This document shows positions 20,122 to 28,567 of a stretch of DNA of 64,000 nucleotides, in pieces. Made by a program: the position numbers and the translations under genes. Position 1 is the stretch's first letter, and each line of letters begins with the position of its first letter. The stretch covers positions 202,111-266,110 of the forward strand of contig JAHBNG010000005.1 in NCBI GenBank assembly GCA_019217005.1. Reading direction: 5' to 3'. Below the pieces are notes generated by a model. The model made no database searches and was not told where the DNA came from. It saw only the letters and a program-made list of their open reading frames with translations. This stretch comes from Chloroflexi bacterium TSY (GTDB lineage: Bacteria; Chloroflexota; Anaerolineae; Caldilineales; Caldilineaceae).

Positions 20122-22399
20122 TTACAAGAGGCAAAAAGATTTTCTCTATTTCTGCACCTCTGAATTGGGGATCAAGATAATCGCTAAGACCATCACCGTT
20201 AGAATCAAGCGGTCCCTCATCAACTGTCGGAACACCGTCGCCATCATCATCGGGATCAAGATAATTGGGAAACTGATCCCCATCTGTATTGTCGTTTGTG
20301 GGATCGCCATCATTGTCCGGATCTTCTGAACGTGTCTCAATGCCATCATTATCGTCATCCGAATCTAGATAATTTGGAACTCCATCATGATCTGTATCAT
20401 CATTGATTGGGTCACCATCACCATCGATATCCTCATCACCATTTGGAACTCCATCATGATCCGCATCCTGAAGCGGCGGTGGCAGCGTTTCATCTCGTGG
20501 GTGGATCACAATTGTGACCACCGCTGATTGACTGCGCCCTCCCCGATTCGTCATATTTGGCAATACGGCCGTTATCGATAGATTGTCTGAAATTGCATAG
20601 GAAAACGTATCCGTGCCAACAAAATTGCTGTCTGGTGTATAGAGTATCTTCTGACCTTGCTGAATGGCCGTTCCATGTTCCGGCGTACCGACAGTGGTGA
20701 TTCTGAGTGGATCGCCATCCAAATCGATATCATTTTTGAGGACATCAATCGTGACAGCCGTGTTCTGTTGGGTCGATGCGCTATCGTCTAAAGCTTGAGG
20801 CAAACGGTTCTCCGGTTGGTTATTGACTGGATTTCCCCATACAACATCCAGGCTTGGTCGCACATTTGCCTTTGCATCTGATGACCAGAAATATTTTCCG
20901 CTGTGATAGTTCGTGTCAGGTGAATAGAGCACCAGACGTAAAGGCTCAGCATTGGTATATGCATTTGCCATAGCCAACCCGATATCCCAGTGGCGTGCCA
21001 GATTGGCGGACGTAACGTCCTTGGGCAACGGATCCACAGACGCTCGACTGACATTTGGACCAGCAAGTGGTGCGTTATTCCAATGGATCTCTTCTTCCAA
21101 CCAATCCTCTGCAACAGTTGATATCTGAATCAATGATGTTGGCGCTCCACTATCGGTGCCTTGACCGGCATTACCAAATTGATGCATGGTCAACGTCGCT
21201 GACACAATCGTCATATTGGGGGGAATCGCTTTTATTGGAAACGTGATATAAAATTTTGAGAAACAAGGCCAGTCCGCTACATCGATCTGACTCTGAATAT
21301 TAATCTGCGCAAAGCCAGCATAATTTGCTTGACCCCATTCCTGCCAGTAGTCAAGTCCCGATCCACAAGTGGAATGACCGCCAACATGTGCATCGGTCAC
21401 CGTTGCTCCATTCAACCCGTGACGAATTGTTGTCGATTGAATCCCCGTTGTTGGCGGCGCTGAGTAGTTGGGGAGGCCAAAAATCAACTCACCCCAAGTC
21501 GAGGGTTGGTTGGAATCCATCTCACGTGGCCACATTTGCGCATCAATTGGATTCCCTTCTGCGTCGTCCCGATCATGGATGATCAAGCCTAACCTCCAGC
21601 GTGTATTGGATGGTGGTGAACCTGTTAGACCGAGGCTCTCAAAGGGAATTTCAAAATTTGCTTTCCAGCCACGAGCTTCTGCTCCATTATTCAATCCACT
21701 TCCACGCCAACCTGTCTTATAGGTGAAAGGTGTGGAAGCAGTCTGCCATCCAGAGCCATTTCCTTGCCAAGCCGCACGATGACTCTCAAGCGTCCCCTGT
21801 TGACTAAGCTGTACAACAAAACGATGTGCCCCTCGTGTTGTGGCAGATGGAGAAGAGGCCTGCTCTACGTTGCTTATCTGTAGGAAAAGTTCAAGAGCGT
21901 CCCATTGAGTGAGGGTCTCTGCGCTGGGTGTTCGAGTATACCAGAGTTGCCGATCAAAGATGCGTGCTTGTAAGACCAAGCTATCTTCTTTGTAATGAGC
22001 ACGTACATCAATATAGTTCCGCGTTTGGTCCACCTGTCCAAACCAAAAGATCGCGCTCTCCTTGAGTCCGCCTTCAGCTTGAACCTTCGGTAAGTATACT
22101 TTGTATTCCCGTTCCAGATTACCAGGCGATGATGGAGTTGGTAATAAAGTAGGTGTTGGTGATGCATTCGTTGGTTCATCAATCGGTTGATACCAGTCTG
22201 CGTCGGGGATACGACCAAAGCCACTCGCAGCCTTGATCCCAGGTTCCCGCGCGCTAAATGACACCTGGGTAGATGGCTGAATCCTTAAATCCATTCGCTG
22301 ATGATTCACGCTATGTGTCGCAGTTCGGCTAAAAGCACCTCCTGATGTGATTAATAAAAGAAGAATTCCCATGAGCAATTGATGGACCAGTTTGTACAT
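20102..22399 (-). CDS. Secreted multidomain protein: CBM9-like, DNRLRE, cadherin-like, TSP3 repeats
   Basis: 765 aa, signal peptide in the first ~25 residues ([17 protein letters not shown]). Then a Pro/Thr segment with [10 protein letters not shown], a CBM9-like/DOMON-type beta-sandwich ([19 protein letters not shown] to [10 protein letters not shown]), and a DNRLRE-type domain ([12 protein letters not shown] to [20 protein letters not shown]). A cadherin-like Ig domain follows ([35 protein letters not shown]), then calcium-binding thrombospondin type-3 repeats ([27 protein letters not shown]). It ends [12 protein letters not shown]. No catalytic domain is evident, so a carbohydrate-binding surface or matrix protein is likely. 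It is convergent with the beta-helix gene. Confidence 0.83.
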   Translation of the reverse strand: MYKLVHQLLMGILLLLITSGGAFSRTATHSVNHQRMDLRIQPSTQVSFSAREPGIKAASGFGRIPDADWYQPIDEPTNASPTPTLLPTPSSPGNLEREYKVYLPKVQAEGGLKESAIFWFGQVDQTRNYIDVRAHYKEDSLVLQARIFDRQLWYTRTPSAETLTQWDALELFLQISNVEQASSPSATTRGAHRFVVQLSQQGTLESHRAAWQGNGSGWQTASTPFTYKTGWRGSGLNNGAEARGWKANFEIPFESLGLTGSPPSNTRWRLGLIIHDRDDAEGNPIDAQMWPREMDSNQPSTWGELIFGLPNYSAPPTTGIQSTTIRHGLNGATVTDAHVGGHSTCGSGLDYWQEWGQANYAGFAQINIQSQIDVADWPCFSKFYITFPIKAIPPNMTIVSATLTMHQFGNAGQGTDSGAPTSLIQISTVAEDWLEEEIHWNNAPLAGPNVSRASVDPLPKDVTSANLARHWDIGLAMANAYTNAEPLRLVLYSPDTNYHSGKYFWSSDAKANVRPSLDVVWGNPVNNQPENRLPQALDDSASTQQNTAVTIDVLKNDIDLDGDPLRITTVGTPEHGTAIQQGQKILYTPDSNFVGTDTFSYAISDNLSITAVLPNMTNRGGRSQSAVVTIVIHPRDETLPPPLQDADHDGVPNGDEDIDGDGDPINDDTDHDGVPNYLDSDDDNDGIETRSEDPDNDGDPTNDNTDGDQFPNYLDPDDDGDGVPTVDEGPLDSNGDGLSDYLDPQFRGAEIEKIFLPLVIKNNDS

Positions 22400-22700
22400 T
22401 TTAGGATTTGAGCTCCCGATTGTGACAACGGTTCAATTGGAATCTTTGCCGCTGTTCCAGAATGACCGGTCTGATGGCCACATCAGTTAAACTGCAGACA
22501 ATTATACGATCTGTCAAGGTTTGTTGCTCGACTCAAGTAATACGAAAATTACTCTTGTATCCTGCTTTGCCACAATTCAAGCCATTTGGATTGAAACTAT
22601 CACCTTACGGTTTTGTGCAAACCACCACAATAAAATAAGGCTCTACGCGAGCTACTTAATATATAGCCTTTCAGGAAAAACTTTTCCTGTCGTTGATGGC

Positions 22701-22746
22701 GTTTCGACCGGTCAGCTAGTCAGCTCTCTGGCTGACCGGCTGAAAT
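22701..22746. repeat. Palindrome downstream of promoter side of the TSP3 protein gene
   Basis: CGACCGGTCAGC and GCTGACCGGCTG flank a short AT/GC loop, giving a stem of about 10 bp. Together with the repeats that follow it occupies the ~970-base gap between the divergent genes at 22399 and 23369, which contains no gene that I can support. Confidence 0.5.
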
Positions 22747-22900
22747 GCTGACAAGCTACTGTTTCGCGTGGAAAAACATTATCTGAACATCTATAGCAAA
22801 CAAAGGGTGCCTGAATTTGCCTAAATCAACCATTCGCCCATACAGTATACATAATGAACAGGTCATGGCTGCGGGTTAATTGACGCAATTTGTATAGACT

Positions 22901-23187
22901 CAGTCGATCCAAATTCCTGCGGAGTCGCCATGCATGGCGCGGCGTTCTCTAACGCCGATTCTAGCCGAGCAAAGCCGCATTAGAGATTACACGCAGTAGG
23001 ATTTCTCAGAGGTAGAGCGTTCAAATGGCGAAAAAAGACGCAGTAGAGAATCTCGGACCATTTGGCACGCTCGAGTCTGTTTTGACTGAGAAGTGCAGGA
23101 TTATGTCTACTGCGTGTAATAGAGAACGCCTTTCCAAAGGAAAGGTGCGCTCATTCCGCGGTTAATAGACACATTTTGGATCGACTG
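22901..23187 (+). repeat. CAGTCGATCC MITE-like element, long form with a nested 135-bp element
   Basis: 287 bp. Ends CAGTCGATCCAAA and TTTTGGATCGACTG are inverted repeats. Flanks AGACT and AAACT suggest a decayed 5-bp duplication. Compared with the uninterrupted repeat at ~7977-8090, it sits exactly where that copy reads TAGACTCTGG. It contains the palindrome GGCGTTCTCTAACGCC and the nested element at 22986-23120. Confidence 0.7.
22986..23120 (+). repeat. 135-bp ATTACACGC element, copy 1
   Basis: Ends ATTACACGCAGTAG and CTACTGCGTGTAAT are a perfect 14-bp inverted repeat. AGAG lies on both sides. Two more 135-bp copies are at 31772-31906 and 51714-51848, differing at only a few positions. Non-coding. 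Confidence 0.88.
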
Positions 23188-23242
23188 AAACTCTGGTCGT
23201 AGTCTGAGAATGTTGCATGCGTTGACTCTCTATCGCTTACGG

Positions 23243-23294
23243 GAGTGTGTCCCAAAGTGCGTAAATGTAAGTCCTAACTTTGTGGTACACACTC
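23243..23294 (+). repeat. GAGTGTGTCCC hairpin element, 52 bp
   Basis: Imperfect inverted repeat from GAGTGTGTCCCAAAGTG to ACTTTGTGGTACACACTC. It interrupts a dispersed repeat that is continuous at ~8060-8090. Related elements are at 26023-26101 and 60905-60979. It lies upstream of the gene at 23369. Confidence 0.7.
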
Positions 23295-23368
23295 TCACTT
23301 ATCGAACGGCCATGATCAATGAACAGTTCACGTTGGAGAATGATACTGGAGACTATGAGGAAAGATCA

Positions 23369-24085
23369 ATGGCTCAAAACACCAAGAAACGGCAGAAGAA
23401 ACTCCAAAAAAAGAACGCCAAGCGCAAACAAAAACGCTCAATCATGGCACGCGTCGCCCATGCGACAGCGTCCCTATCACTCAATCAAGCCAAAGATTGG
23501 CCTCTTCACGAGGTCTGGGTGACCGAAGACTGGGACGTTCCAGAAGAGTTGGTTCAGATCGTTGTGGCACGCAAAGGCCCTAGAGATTTCATCGCGGTGG
23601 CCATTGTGTTGGTCGATCTGGGCTGCTTGGGCGTGAAAAACGCTGATGGCAAAATCACCACAGAGTATGAATATCAACAGCGCCAGAGCGAGATGGCGAG
23701 CAATCAGACTCTCATCCCAGCCGACCTCAACCTGGTGGCCAAGATTATTCGCGAAGGAATTGCCTATGCTGACCAATTTGGCTTTAAACCAAATCGCGAT
23801 CTAGGAAAAGCCATGAAGGTGATCGGAAAAGCCGATCCAGATGCTTATCCAGAGGAGATTCCGGTCGGTGGTTCAGATGGACGGCCTTTTTTCTTCGCTG
23901 GTCCATACGACGATTCAAAACGAATCATCGACAAGCTAACGAACAAGCTAGGACCAGACGGTTTTACCTATGTCGCACCAGCGGAAGCGTTTGGGGATCT
24001 GAAAGTCGAGGATGTATATGATTTCGACGATGATGATGAGGATCATACTATCGACTTTGATGATTCAAGGCAATCTAATATTTAA
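23369..24085 (+). CDS. Conserved hypothetical protein with basic N-terminus and acidic C-terminus
   Basis: Start chosen at ATG 23369 because AGGAAAG lies 6 bases upstream; the longer ORF to 23210 runs through a repeat. Residues 4-27 are very basic (KKRQKKLQKKNAKRKQKR) and the tail is Asp-rich (YDFDDDDEDHTIDFDD). The middle has HEVWVTEDWDVPEELVQIVVAR and VAIVLVDLGCLGVKNA, a motif I associate with an uncharacterised bacterial family of unknown function. No signal peptide or transmembrane segment. Opposite charge at the two ends may allow self-interaction or nucleic-acid contact (inference). It stands alone between repeats and the convergent ABC operon. Confidence 0.7.
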   Translation: MAQNTKKRQKKLQKKNAKRKQKRSIMARVAHATASLSLNQAKDWPLHEVWVTEDWDVPEELVQIVVARKGPRDFIAVAIVLVDLGCLGVKNADGKITTEYEYQQRQSEMASNQTLIPADLNLVAKIIREGIAYADQFGFKPNRDLGKAMKVIGKADPDAYPEEIPVGGSDGRPFFFAGPYDDSKRIIDKLTNKLGPDGFTYVAPAEAFGDLKVEDVYDFDDDDEDHTIDFDDSRQSNI

Positions 24086-24136
24086 ACGCGAATTCTTCGC
24101 ACCTGTAGTCAAATACGCGGTAGATTCGGTGAAGAG

Positions 24137-24183
24137 GATAAACAGAATTGATAGAGTGTTCGCTCTTCTAAACCTGTTTATCC
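24137..24183. terminator. Hairpin between convergent genes
   Basis: GGATAAACAG and CTGTTTATCC form a 10-bp stem, with an inner AGAGTGTTCGCTCT hairpin. It lies between the stop codons at 24085 (+) and 24200 (-), so it could terminate both strands, though no long T-run follows. It may also be a dispersed repeat. Confidence 0.5.
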
Positions 24184-24199
24184 TGTCCATCTGTGGATC

Positions 24200-25099
24200 C
24201 TATTTGATCCCCGAATACAAAAAGCTCCGCACAAAGCGACGCTGGAAGATGATAAACGTGACAAGCAACGGCGCTGCTACAATCAGAGTCGCTGCCATGA
24301 GGAGTGACCACCGAGCGCCGATTTCGCCCAATTGGGTAAAACGTACCAACCCAACCGTCAATGGACGCACATCATCGCTCGTTGTTACGACAAGTGGCCA
24401 AAGAAACTCATTCCAGTGGTAGCTGACCGACGAGAGGCCAAATGCGATTAGGGCAGGCATGGCGGGCGGCAGGTAGATGTTGCGCAAGAGTTGATGCCAT
24501 GCACAACCATCGATAATGCCGGCATCGACCAGCTCTCGCGGAACGGCGAGAAACGCTTGACGCAGGAGAAAAGTACCAAAGGCCGAACCAAAATAGGGAA
24601 TGGCAACGGCTAGCCATGTATCAAAGATGCCAAGCTGCCGAATCATGGCGAAATTCGGTGCCAACAATGCGGTTGTGGGGATCATCAATTGTAACAGGAC
24701 GAAGAAGAATAGCAACCGTCGACCAGCAAAGCGGTAATGCGCAAAAGCAAAACCTGCGAATGTCACGGTAACTAACTGAACGCCCAGAATCAGTACAACA
24801 ATCGCAATCGTGCTGATATAGTATTGACCAAACGGAGCCAATTCTGTTGCACGAGTGTAGTTCTCTAGCGTCAATCCTGTTCCGAACCAGACATCCCCCC
24901 GCCCCAAGGGCTCATTGGCTGGCCGAAACGAAACCACGATACACCAAGCAATGATGACGGCCCATCCTGCTGCAAAGAGGTAGGTGGCGAATTGAAGCAC
25001 TATTGTGCCCCAGAAAGGTTCTGTGCCAAGTTGCTCACCATGGAGCGGTGATGTGTCTTTCCCAGATAGCGATGGGGAAAGAAAATGTTTGCCTCGCAT
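24200..25099 (-). CDS. Sugar ABC transporter permease (MalG-type)
   Basis: 299 aa with about six hydrophobic segments. The EAA loop is visible as ELVDAGIIDGCAWHQLLRNIYLPPAMPAL, the contact site for the ATPase. The C-terminus WPLVVTTSDDVRPLTVGL is typical of carbohydrate uptake class 1 permeases. Its ATG directly follows the TAA of the upstream permease (GTG TAA ATG), so the two are translationally coupled. No ATP-binding gene is adjacent; such operons often share a general MsiK-type ATPase. The substrate is unknown. Confidence 0.93.
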   Translation of the reverse strand: MRGKHFLSPSLSGKDTSPLHGEQLGTEPFWGTIVLQFATYLFAAGWAVIIAWCIVVSFRPANEPLGRGDVWFGTGLTLENYTRATELAPFGQYYISTIAIVVLILGVQLVTVTFAGFAFAHYRFAGRRLLFFFVLLQLMIPTTALLAPNFAMIRQLGIFDTWLAVAIPYFGSAFGTFLLRQAFLAVPRELVDAGIIDGCAWHQLLRNIYLPPAMPALIAFGLSSVSYHWNEFLWPLVVTTSDDVRPLTVGLVRFTQLGEIGARWSLLMAATLIVAAPLLVTFIIFQRRFVRSFLYSGIK

Positions 25100-26002
25100 T
25101 TACACCCTCTCCTCGCCCTGTTCAGAAAGCAAAAAGTTCGTAACGGTGAAGAGCAACAATACAAGAATAAGAATTACTGTAATGGTTGCTGCTTGCCCCA
25201 CATTCAAATACTCAAAGCGCACTTCCCATAACCAGTAGAGTAGCACCGTACTCGCACCACTCGGCCCGCCACGCGTCAAGACAAAGATCTGGTCCACGGT
25301 CTGAAAAGCGCTAATTAAAGCGATTGTCGAGATAAAAAGCGTTGTTCGTCGTAGCAACGGCAGGGTAATTTGCCAAAGTTGTTGCCAGGCAGTGGCACCG
25401 TCCAAGCTTGCGGCCTCATATACATCGGTTGGCAAATTCTGCAAACCAGCTAGATAGAAGAGCATATAGTAACCTGCATTTTTCCAAACCACGACGATCA
25501 TTGTGGCAAGCAGTGCCAGTCGCGGGTTGGCGGTCCAATTTTGGGGGCCACCATAGCCTGTTAAGCGCAAAAACGTGTTAAAGATGCCATAATCGGGCGT
25601 AAAGAAAAAGAGCCAGATGGTGGCTGCACTGACCATGGGCAAGACTGTTGGATAAAAAAAGGCCAACCGCACGAATCCCAAACCCCGCATCCGACGATTG
25701 ACAAGTAGAGCAAAGAATAGGCCAAGTGCTATACTAACCGGAACAGTTCCGGCAATGTAGATAAAGGTATTGAGAAGAACTTGATGAAATGTCTCATCGC
25801 CAAAGAGATCGGCATAATTTTGAACGCCATTGAAGGTTGGGATCCGATACTTGCGGATGTTCAGTCGCTGGATAAAGAAGCTCTGATAGAGAGCCAACAA
25901 CGTAGGCCAAGCTGTAAACAAAGTAACAAACAAGAGGGTCGGCGCAATGAGGAGATATGGAAAGAACGAGCGATGCTTGGGAGGAAAGTTGTTGTTGGTC
26001 AA
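25100..26002 (-). CDS. Sugar ABC transporter permease (MalF/UgpA-type)
   Basis: About 300 aa with six hydrophobic segments. EAA loop: DVYEAASLDGATAWQQLWQITLPLL. I chose the TTG at 26002 (MTNNNFPPKH) because GAGGA lies 8 bases upstream. The alternative ATG at 26077 has no ribosome site and its first ~19 residues are encoded by the hairpin repeat at 26023-26101. It works with the permease encoded just after it and the binding protein upstream. The repeat-rich gap between binding protein and permeases probably lowers permease expression relative to the binding protein (inference). Confidence 0.88.
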   Translation of the reverse strand: MTNNNFPPKHRSFFPYLLIAPTLLFVTLFTAWPTLLALYQSFFIQRLNIRKYRIPTFNGVQNYADLFGDETFHQVLLNTFIYIAGTVPVSIALGLFFALLVNRRMRGLGFVRLAFFYPTVLPMVSAATIWLFFFTPDYGIFNTFLRLTGYGGPQNWTANPRLALLATMIVVVWKNAGYYMLFYLAGLQNLPTDVYEAASLDGATAWQQLWQITLPLLRRTTLFISTIALISAFQTVDQIFVLTRGGPSGASTVLLYWLWEVRFEYLNVGQAATITVILILVLLLFTVTNFLLSEQGEERV

Positions 26003-26022
26003 GGACGGTTTCCTCGATATTG

Positions 26023-26101
26023 GAGTGTGTCCCAAAGTGTGTAAATGCAGCCGATTCTCTGACTGAGTGGCGTTCATTTACACACTTTGTGGTACACACT
26101 C
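26023..26101 (-). repeat. GAGTGTGTCCC hairpin element, 79 bp
   Basis: Nearly perfect hairpin: arms GAGTGTGTCCCAAAGTGTG and CACACTTTGTGGTACACACTC extend through TAAATG/CATTTA. It sits in the transcript between the binding-protein and permease genes, just upstream of the permease start. Related copies are at 23243 and 60905. Confidence 0.85.
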
Positions 26102-26105
26102 TGAT

Positions 26106-26189
26106 CATCGTATCGTCAAATTGTAGAACAAACAGCTTGTTTGTTCCCCATCACCATCGAATAACCTTTGCCATCTGGACGATACGATG
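26106..26189. repeat. Second stem-loop in the binding protein-permease gap
   Basis: Outer arms CATCGTATCGTC and GACGATACGATG are a perfect 12-bp inverted repeat. Inside is the near-palindrome GAACAAACAGCTTGTTTGTTC (26126-26146 region). Its position matches the mRNA-stabilising hairpins known between binding-protein and permease genes in other bacteria. Confidence 0.75.
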
Positions 26190-26275
26190 ACTAACGCCAT
26201 CATTGTTTACCCAAGAAGGGTCTTGATGACGATCTAATTCCAAAAGAAAGTACCACGCAATACGCACCACGTCTC

Positions 26276-27592
26276 TTATCTAAAATCCGCCAACGCCGCA
26301 TCCGCCTCTTCTTGCGCCTTGGCCATGGCCTCTGCAGCCGTCATCTCACCATTGTAAGCGGCCTGAAGGTAATTATGGAAGATATTGCGGACCTCACCCA
26401 GATTTTGCACAGATAATTCTGCCCCAGCATGTTGTAGAGAATCACGTAGGGCAGCAGCTTGGGGCGCAGTGTCCAAATATTCTTGCATGACCTCCACTTC
26501 ATAAGCGCTGGCACGGCTGGCAATGTACCCCGTATTGATGCTGTAATCGGCCATATTTTCCGGTCGCGACAAAAACTCGATAAACTTCCAGGCTGCATCC
26601 TGCTGCTCTTGAGGAGCACCATTGAGGATATACAGATTGCCACCACCTGGCACTGTTGCATATGAGACGGCGTTGTTGCCTGGCAATGGCATAACACCCA
26701 CCTCAAAATCGGCCGAATCCAAGATACCTGCCAGGCTTCCGCTTGAGTGAACAATCATGGCCGCAGCGCCAGATGCAAAATCAGATGGTGTTTGACCCCA
26801 AACTGCCTGTACGCCAGCAGGCATGGCGCCATACTCTTGAGCTAAATCGATATAGAACTGTACGGCGTCGATGACGTGCGGATCATCGAAAACAACAGTG
26901 GTATCATCCGCAACGATATTTTGCCCATTCCCAATTGCCAATGGCTGGAAGAGCCAGTAGGGCCAACCAGACGGCCATTCAATCCCCAACCGGGAAAACT
27001 CATCTCCATCTTTGATCGTCAATGCCTGCGCCGCATTCGCCAGCTCATCCCAGCTCGTGGGTGGCTCGATTCCAAGTTCGGCCAGTAAGTCTGCATTGTA
27101 GTAAAGAGCGACAACACTACGTTGGAAAGGCAGGCTCCACAATGCATCATCATACATAGAGTTTGCTAAAAAAGCAGGGTAAATATCGGACAAAAATACG
27201 TCGCTGTCCTCCATTGCCGCAATATAATCATCGAGTGGTACGATGAGATCTCCATTGACCAAATCATAAAGGTCTGTTGCGAGCATGACGGCTAACGCTG
27301 GTGGTGTACCGCCACCCTCAACCGTTGTTTGTAGCGTCGTTTTAACATCTCCATAGCCACCAGCAAAAACAGGCTCCACACGGATATCTGGATTCTCAGC
27401 TTCGAACGCCGCTGCATATCCATTTAGAATTTCGGCAATTGGGGCATCGACTGCCACCGGATAAAAGACCTGGATTTCTACAGGTTCAGTGGACAATGAT
27501 GCGCCGCTGTCTCCAGGCGTCGCAACTGGAACACATCCAACAATCAAACCAATGGGCAAGAGGACTAGTACAATAAATCGAGAAGGGTACAT
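26276..27592 (-). CDS. Sugar ABC transporter substrate-binding lipoprotein
   Basis: Start placed at ATG 27592 (MYPSRFIVLVLLPIGLIVGC) with GGAA upstream; the longer ORF to 27634 adds 14 poor residues. The lipobox LIVGC gives a lipid-anchored extracellular protein. The family 1 solute-binding fold is clear: VEIQVFYPVAVDAPIAEIL, a central LWSLPFQRSVVALYYN, and AVSYATVPGGGNLYIL. UgpB-like proteins are the nearest type I recognise, but glycerol phosphate specificity is not supported. First gene of the minus-strand uptake operon. Confidence 0.92.
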   Translation of the reverse strand: MYPSRFIVLVLLPIGLIVGCVPVATPGDSGASLSTEPVEIQVFYPVAVDAPIAEILNGYAAAFEAENPDIRVEPVFAGGYGDVKTTLQTTVEGGGTPPALAVMLATDLYDLVNGDLIVPLDDYIAAMEDSDVFLSDIYPAFLANSMYDDALWSLPFQRSVVALYYNADLLAELGIEPPTSWDELANAAQALTIKDGDEFSRLGIEWPSGWPYWLFQPLAIGNGQNIVADDTTVVFDDPHVIDAVQFYIDLAQEYGAMPAGVQAVWGQTPSDFASGAAAMIVHSSGSLAGILDSADFEVGVMPLPGNNAVSYATVPGGGNLYILNGAPQEQQDAAWKFIEFLSRPENMADYSINTGYIASRASAYEVEVMQEYLDTAPQAAALRDSLQHAGAELSVQNLGEVRNIFHNYLQAAYNGEMTAAEAMAKAQEEADAALADFR

Positions 27593-27704
27593 AATGCGGT
27601 TCCTTTCGGGTATATGAGAAGATAATTCTTTCACTCATCTCGCAAACGCTTGTAATCGGTTATCCGTGTATCCGAGGCAACATCGTTCGGACAAGAACGA
27701 TTTA

Positions 27705-27811
27705 GGCTTTTCCAACAATTAAAATCCCTAATTTGATCTGGAAAAGCGTAAATCATTCCAGAGAAATCGACTTGGCACATCAGGGACTTATTTCTCTGGA
27801 ATGGCCTTATA
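27705..27811. repeat. Double-hairpin dispersed repeat, copy 1
   Basis: Two adjacent hairpins: GGCTTTTCC...GGAAAAGC and CATTCCAGAGAAAT...ATTTCTCTGGAATG, followed by GCCTTATA. The same arrangement occurs at 59460-59572. Both copies lie upstream of minus-strand genes (binding protein here, hflK there). Confidence 0.75.
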
Positions 27812-27913
27812 CTAGACAAATTGAGGCATCTCGATTGTACTCCATCAATCGAGATGTATAATCACTCATGAGCCGTTCTGGAATCGATGGCCGCATACTA
27901 TACTGCGGTTGTG

Positions 27914-27968
27914 ATGAAAACCGTAGTTTTCGAGAGCTCTACCACAGAGGACAAACTACGGTTTTCAT
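27914..27968. repeat. 16-bp-stem hairpin
   Basis: Perfect arms ATGAAAACCGTAGTTT and AAACTACGGTTTTCAT with a 23-base loop. The stretch 27593-28522 has no protein-like ORF and is filled with this hairpin, the repeat at 27705 and two CAGTAG elements. Confidence 0.75.
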
Positions 27969-28034
27969 GCAGAGCAAAGTATATGTAGTATATCTTGTCA
28001 AAATCGTGCCGTAGAATGAGGATGCTGGTATACT

Positions 28035-28249
28035 CAGTAGATCCAAATTTCAGGTTTTGAGAGAGAATTCTGGCTAAACAGTTGACATAAATACAAATTT
28101 GCCGGTCGATATCTAGTTTTTGCGTTAGATTTGGGCGATTTTCAGATATGAAATAGGTTGTTTTCTGTAACCGAAATCTGAATAAATGACTCCAAAATCC
28201 CTGCAATCTCGACTGAAAATAGCCAAAAACGCCAAATTTGGATCTACTG
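28035..28249 (+). mobile_element. 215-bp CAGTAGATCC MITE, copy B
   Basis: Almost identical to the copy at 5831-6045 (CCGGTCG instead of CCAGTCG is one difference). Perfect 5-bp duplication ATACT (28030-28034, 28250-28254). It has inserted in non-coding DNA. Confidence 0.95.
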
Positions 28250-28314
28250 ATACTATATCTTGAATAATCCACTTACGCAAAATCGACCGTTCACAAGGCT
28301 TTATCTTCCAATAT

Positions 28315-28492
28315 CAATAGAATGCAATCGTGTCATTCTCGGTTTTGTTGACATATAGCGTGCGCCCTCAGAGTGTTGGGTGCATTGTGCGATGATTTCT
28401 GTCGAGAGGTTGTGGCGCTACGCACCCACTCCGTGAGCAAATGTCAACGGCTCCTGGAACGAAGTGAAGAATCTAACGATTGCGTTCTACTG
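28315..28492 (+). repeat. CAGTAG-type element, 178 bp, with internal insert
   Basis: Ends CAATAGAATGCAATCG and CGATTGCGTTCTACTG. Perfect 5-bp duplication AATAT (28310-28314, 28493-28497). Compared with the 62-bp form it has about 115 extra bases in the middle that resemble 8115-8200 (TGTTGACAT...CAACGGCTCCT), so it is probably a nested insertion. Confidence 0.8.
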
Positions 28493-28522
28493 AATATATA
28501 TCATGACACTTAGGAGAACTCG

Positions 28523-28567
28523 GTGAAATCCAAAAAATTACGCTACCTTTTCTATACGTTTACTTTA
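28523..28567 (+). pseudogene. FKBP lipoprotein, first 15 codons (severed)
   Basis: GTG 28523 with AGGAG 6 bases upstream encodes MKSKKLRYLFYTFTL, the n-region and start of a lipoprotein signal peptide. The insertion sequence at 28568 follows. Joined to 30064 it reads [17 protein letters not shown], a textbook lipobox signal, in the correct frame. Confidence 0.8.
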
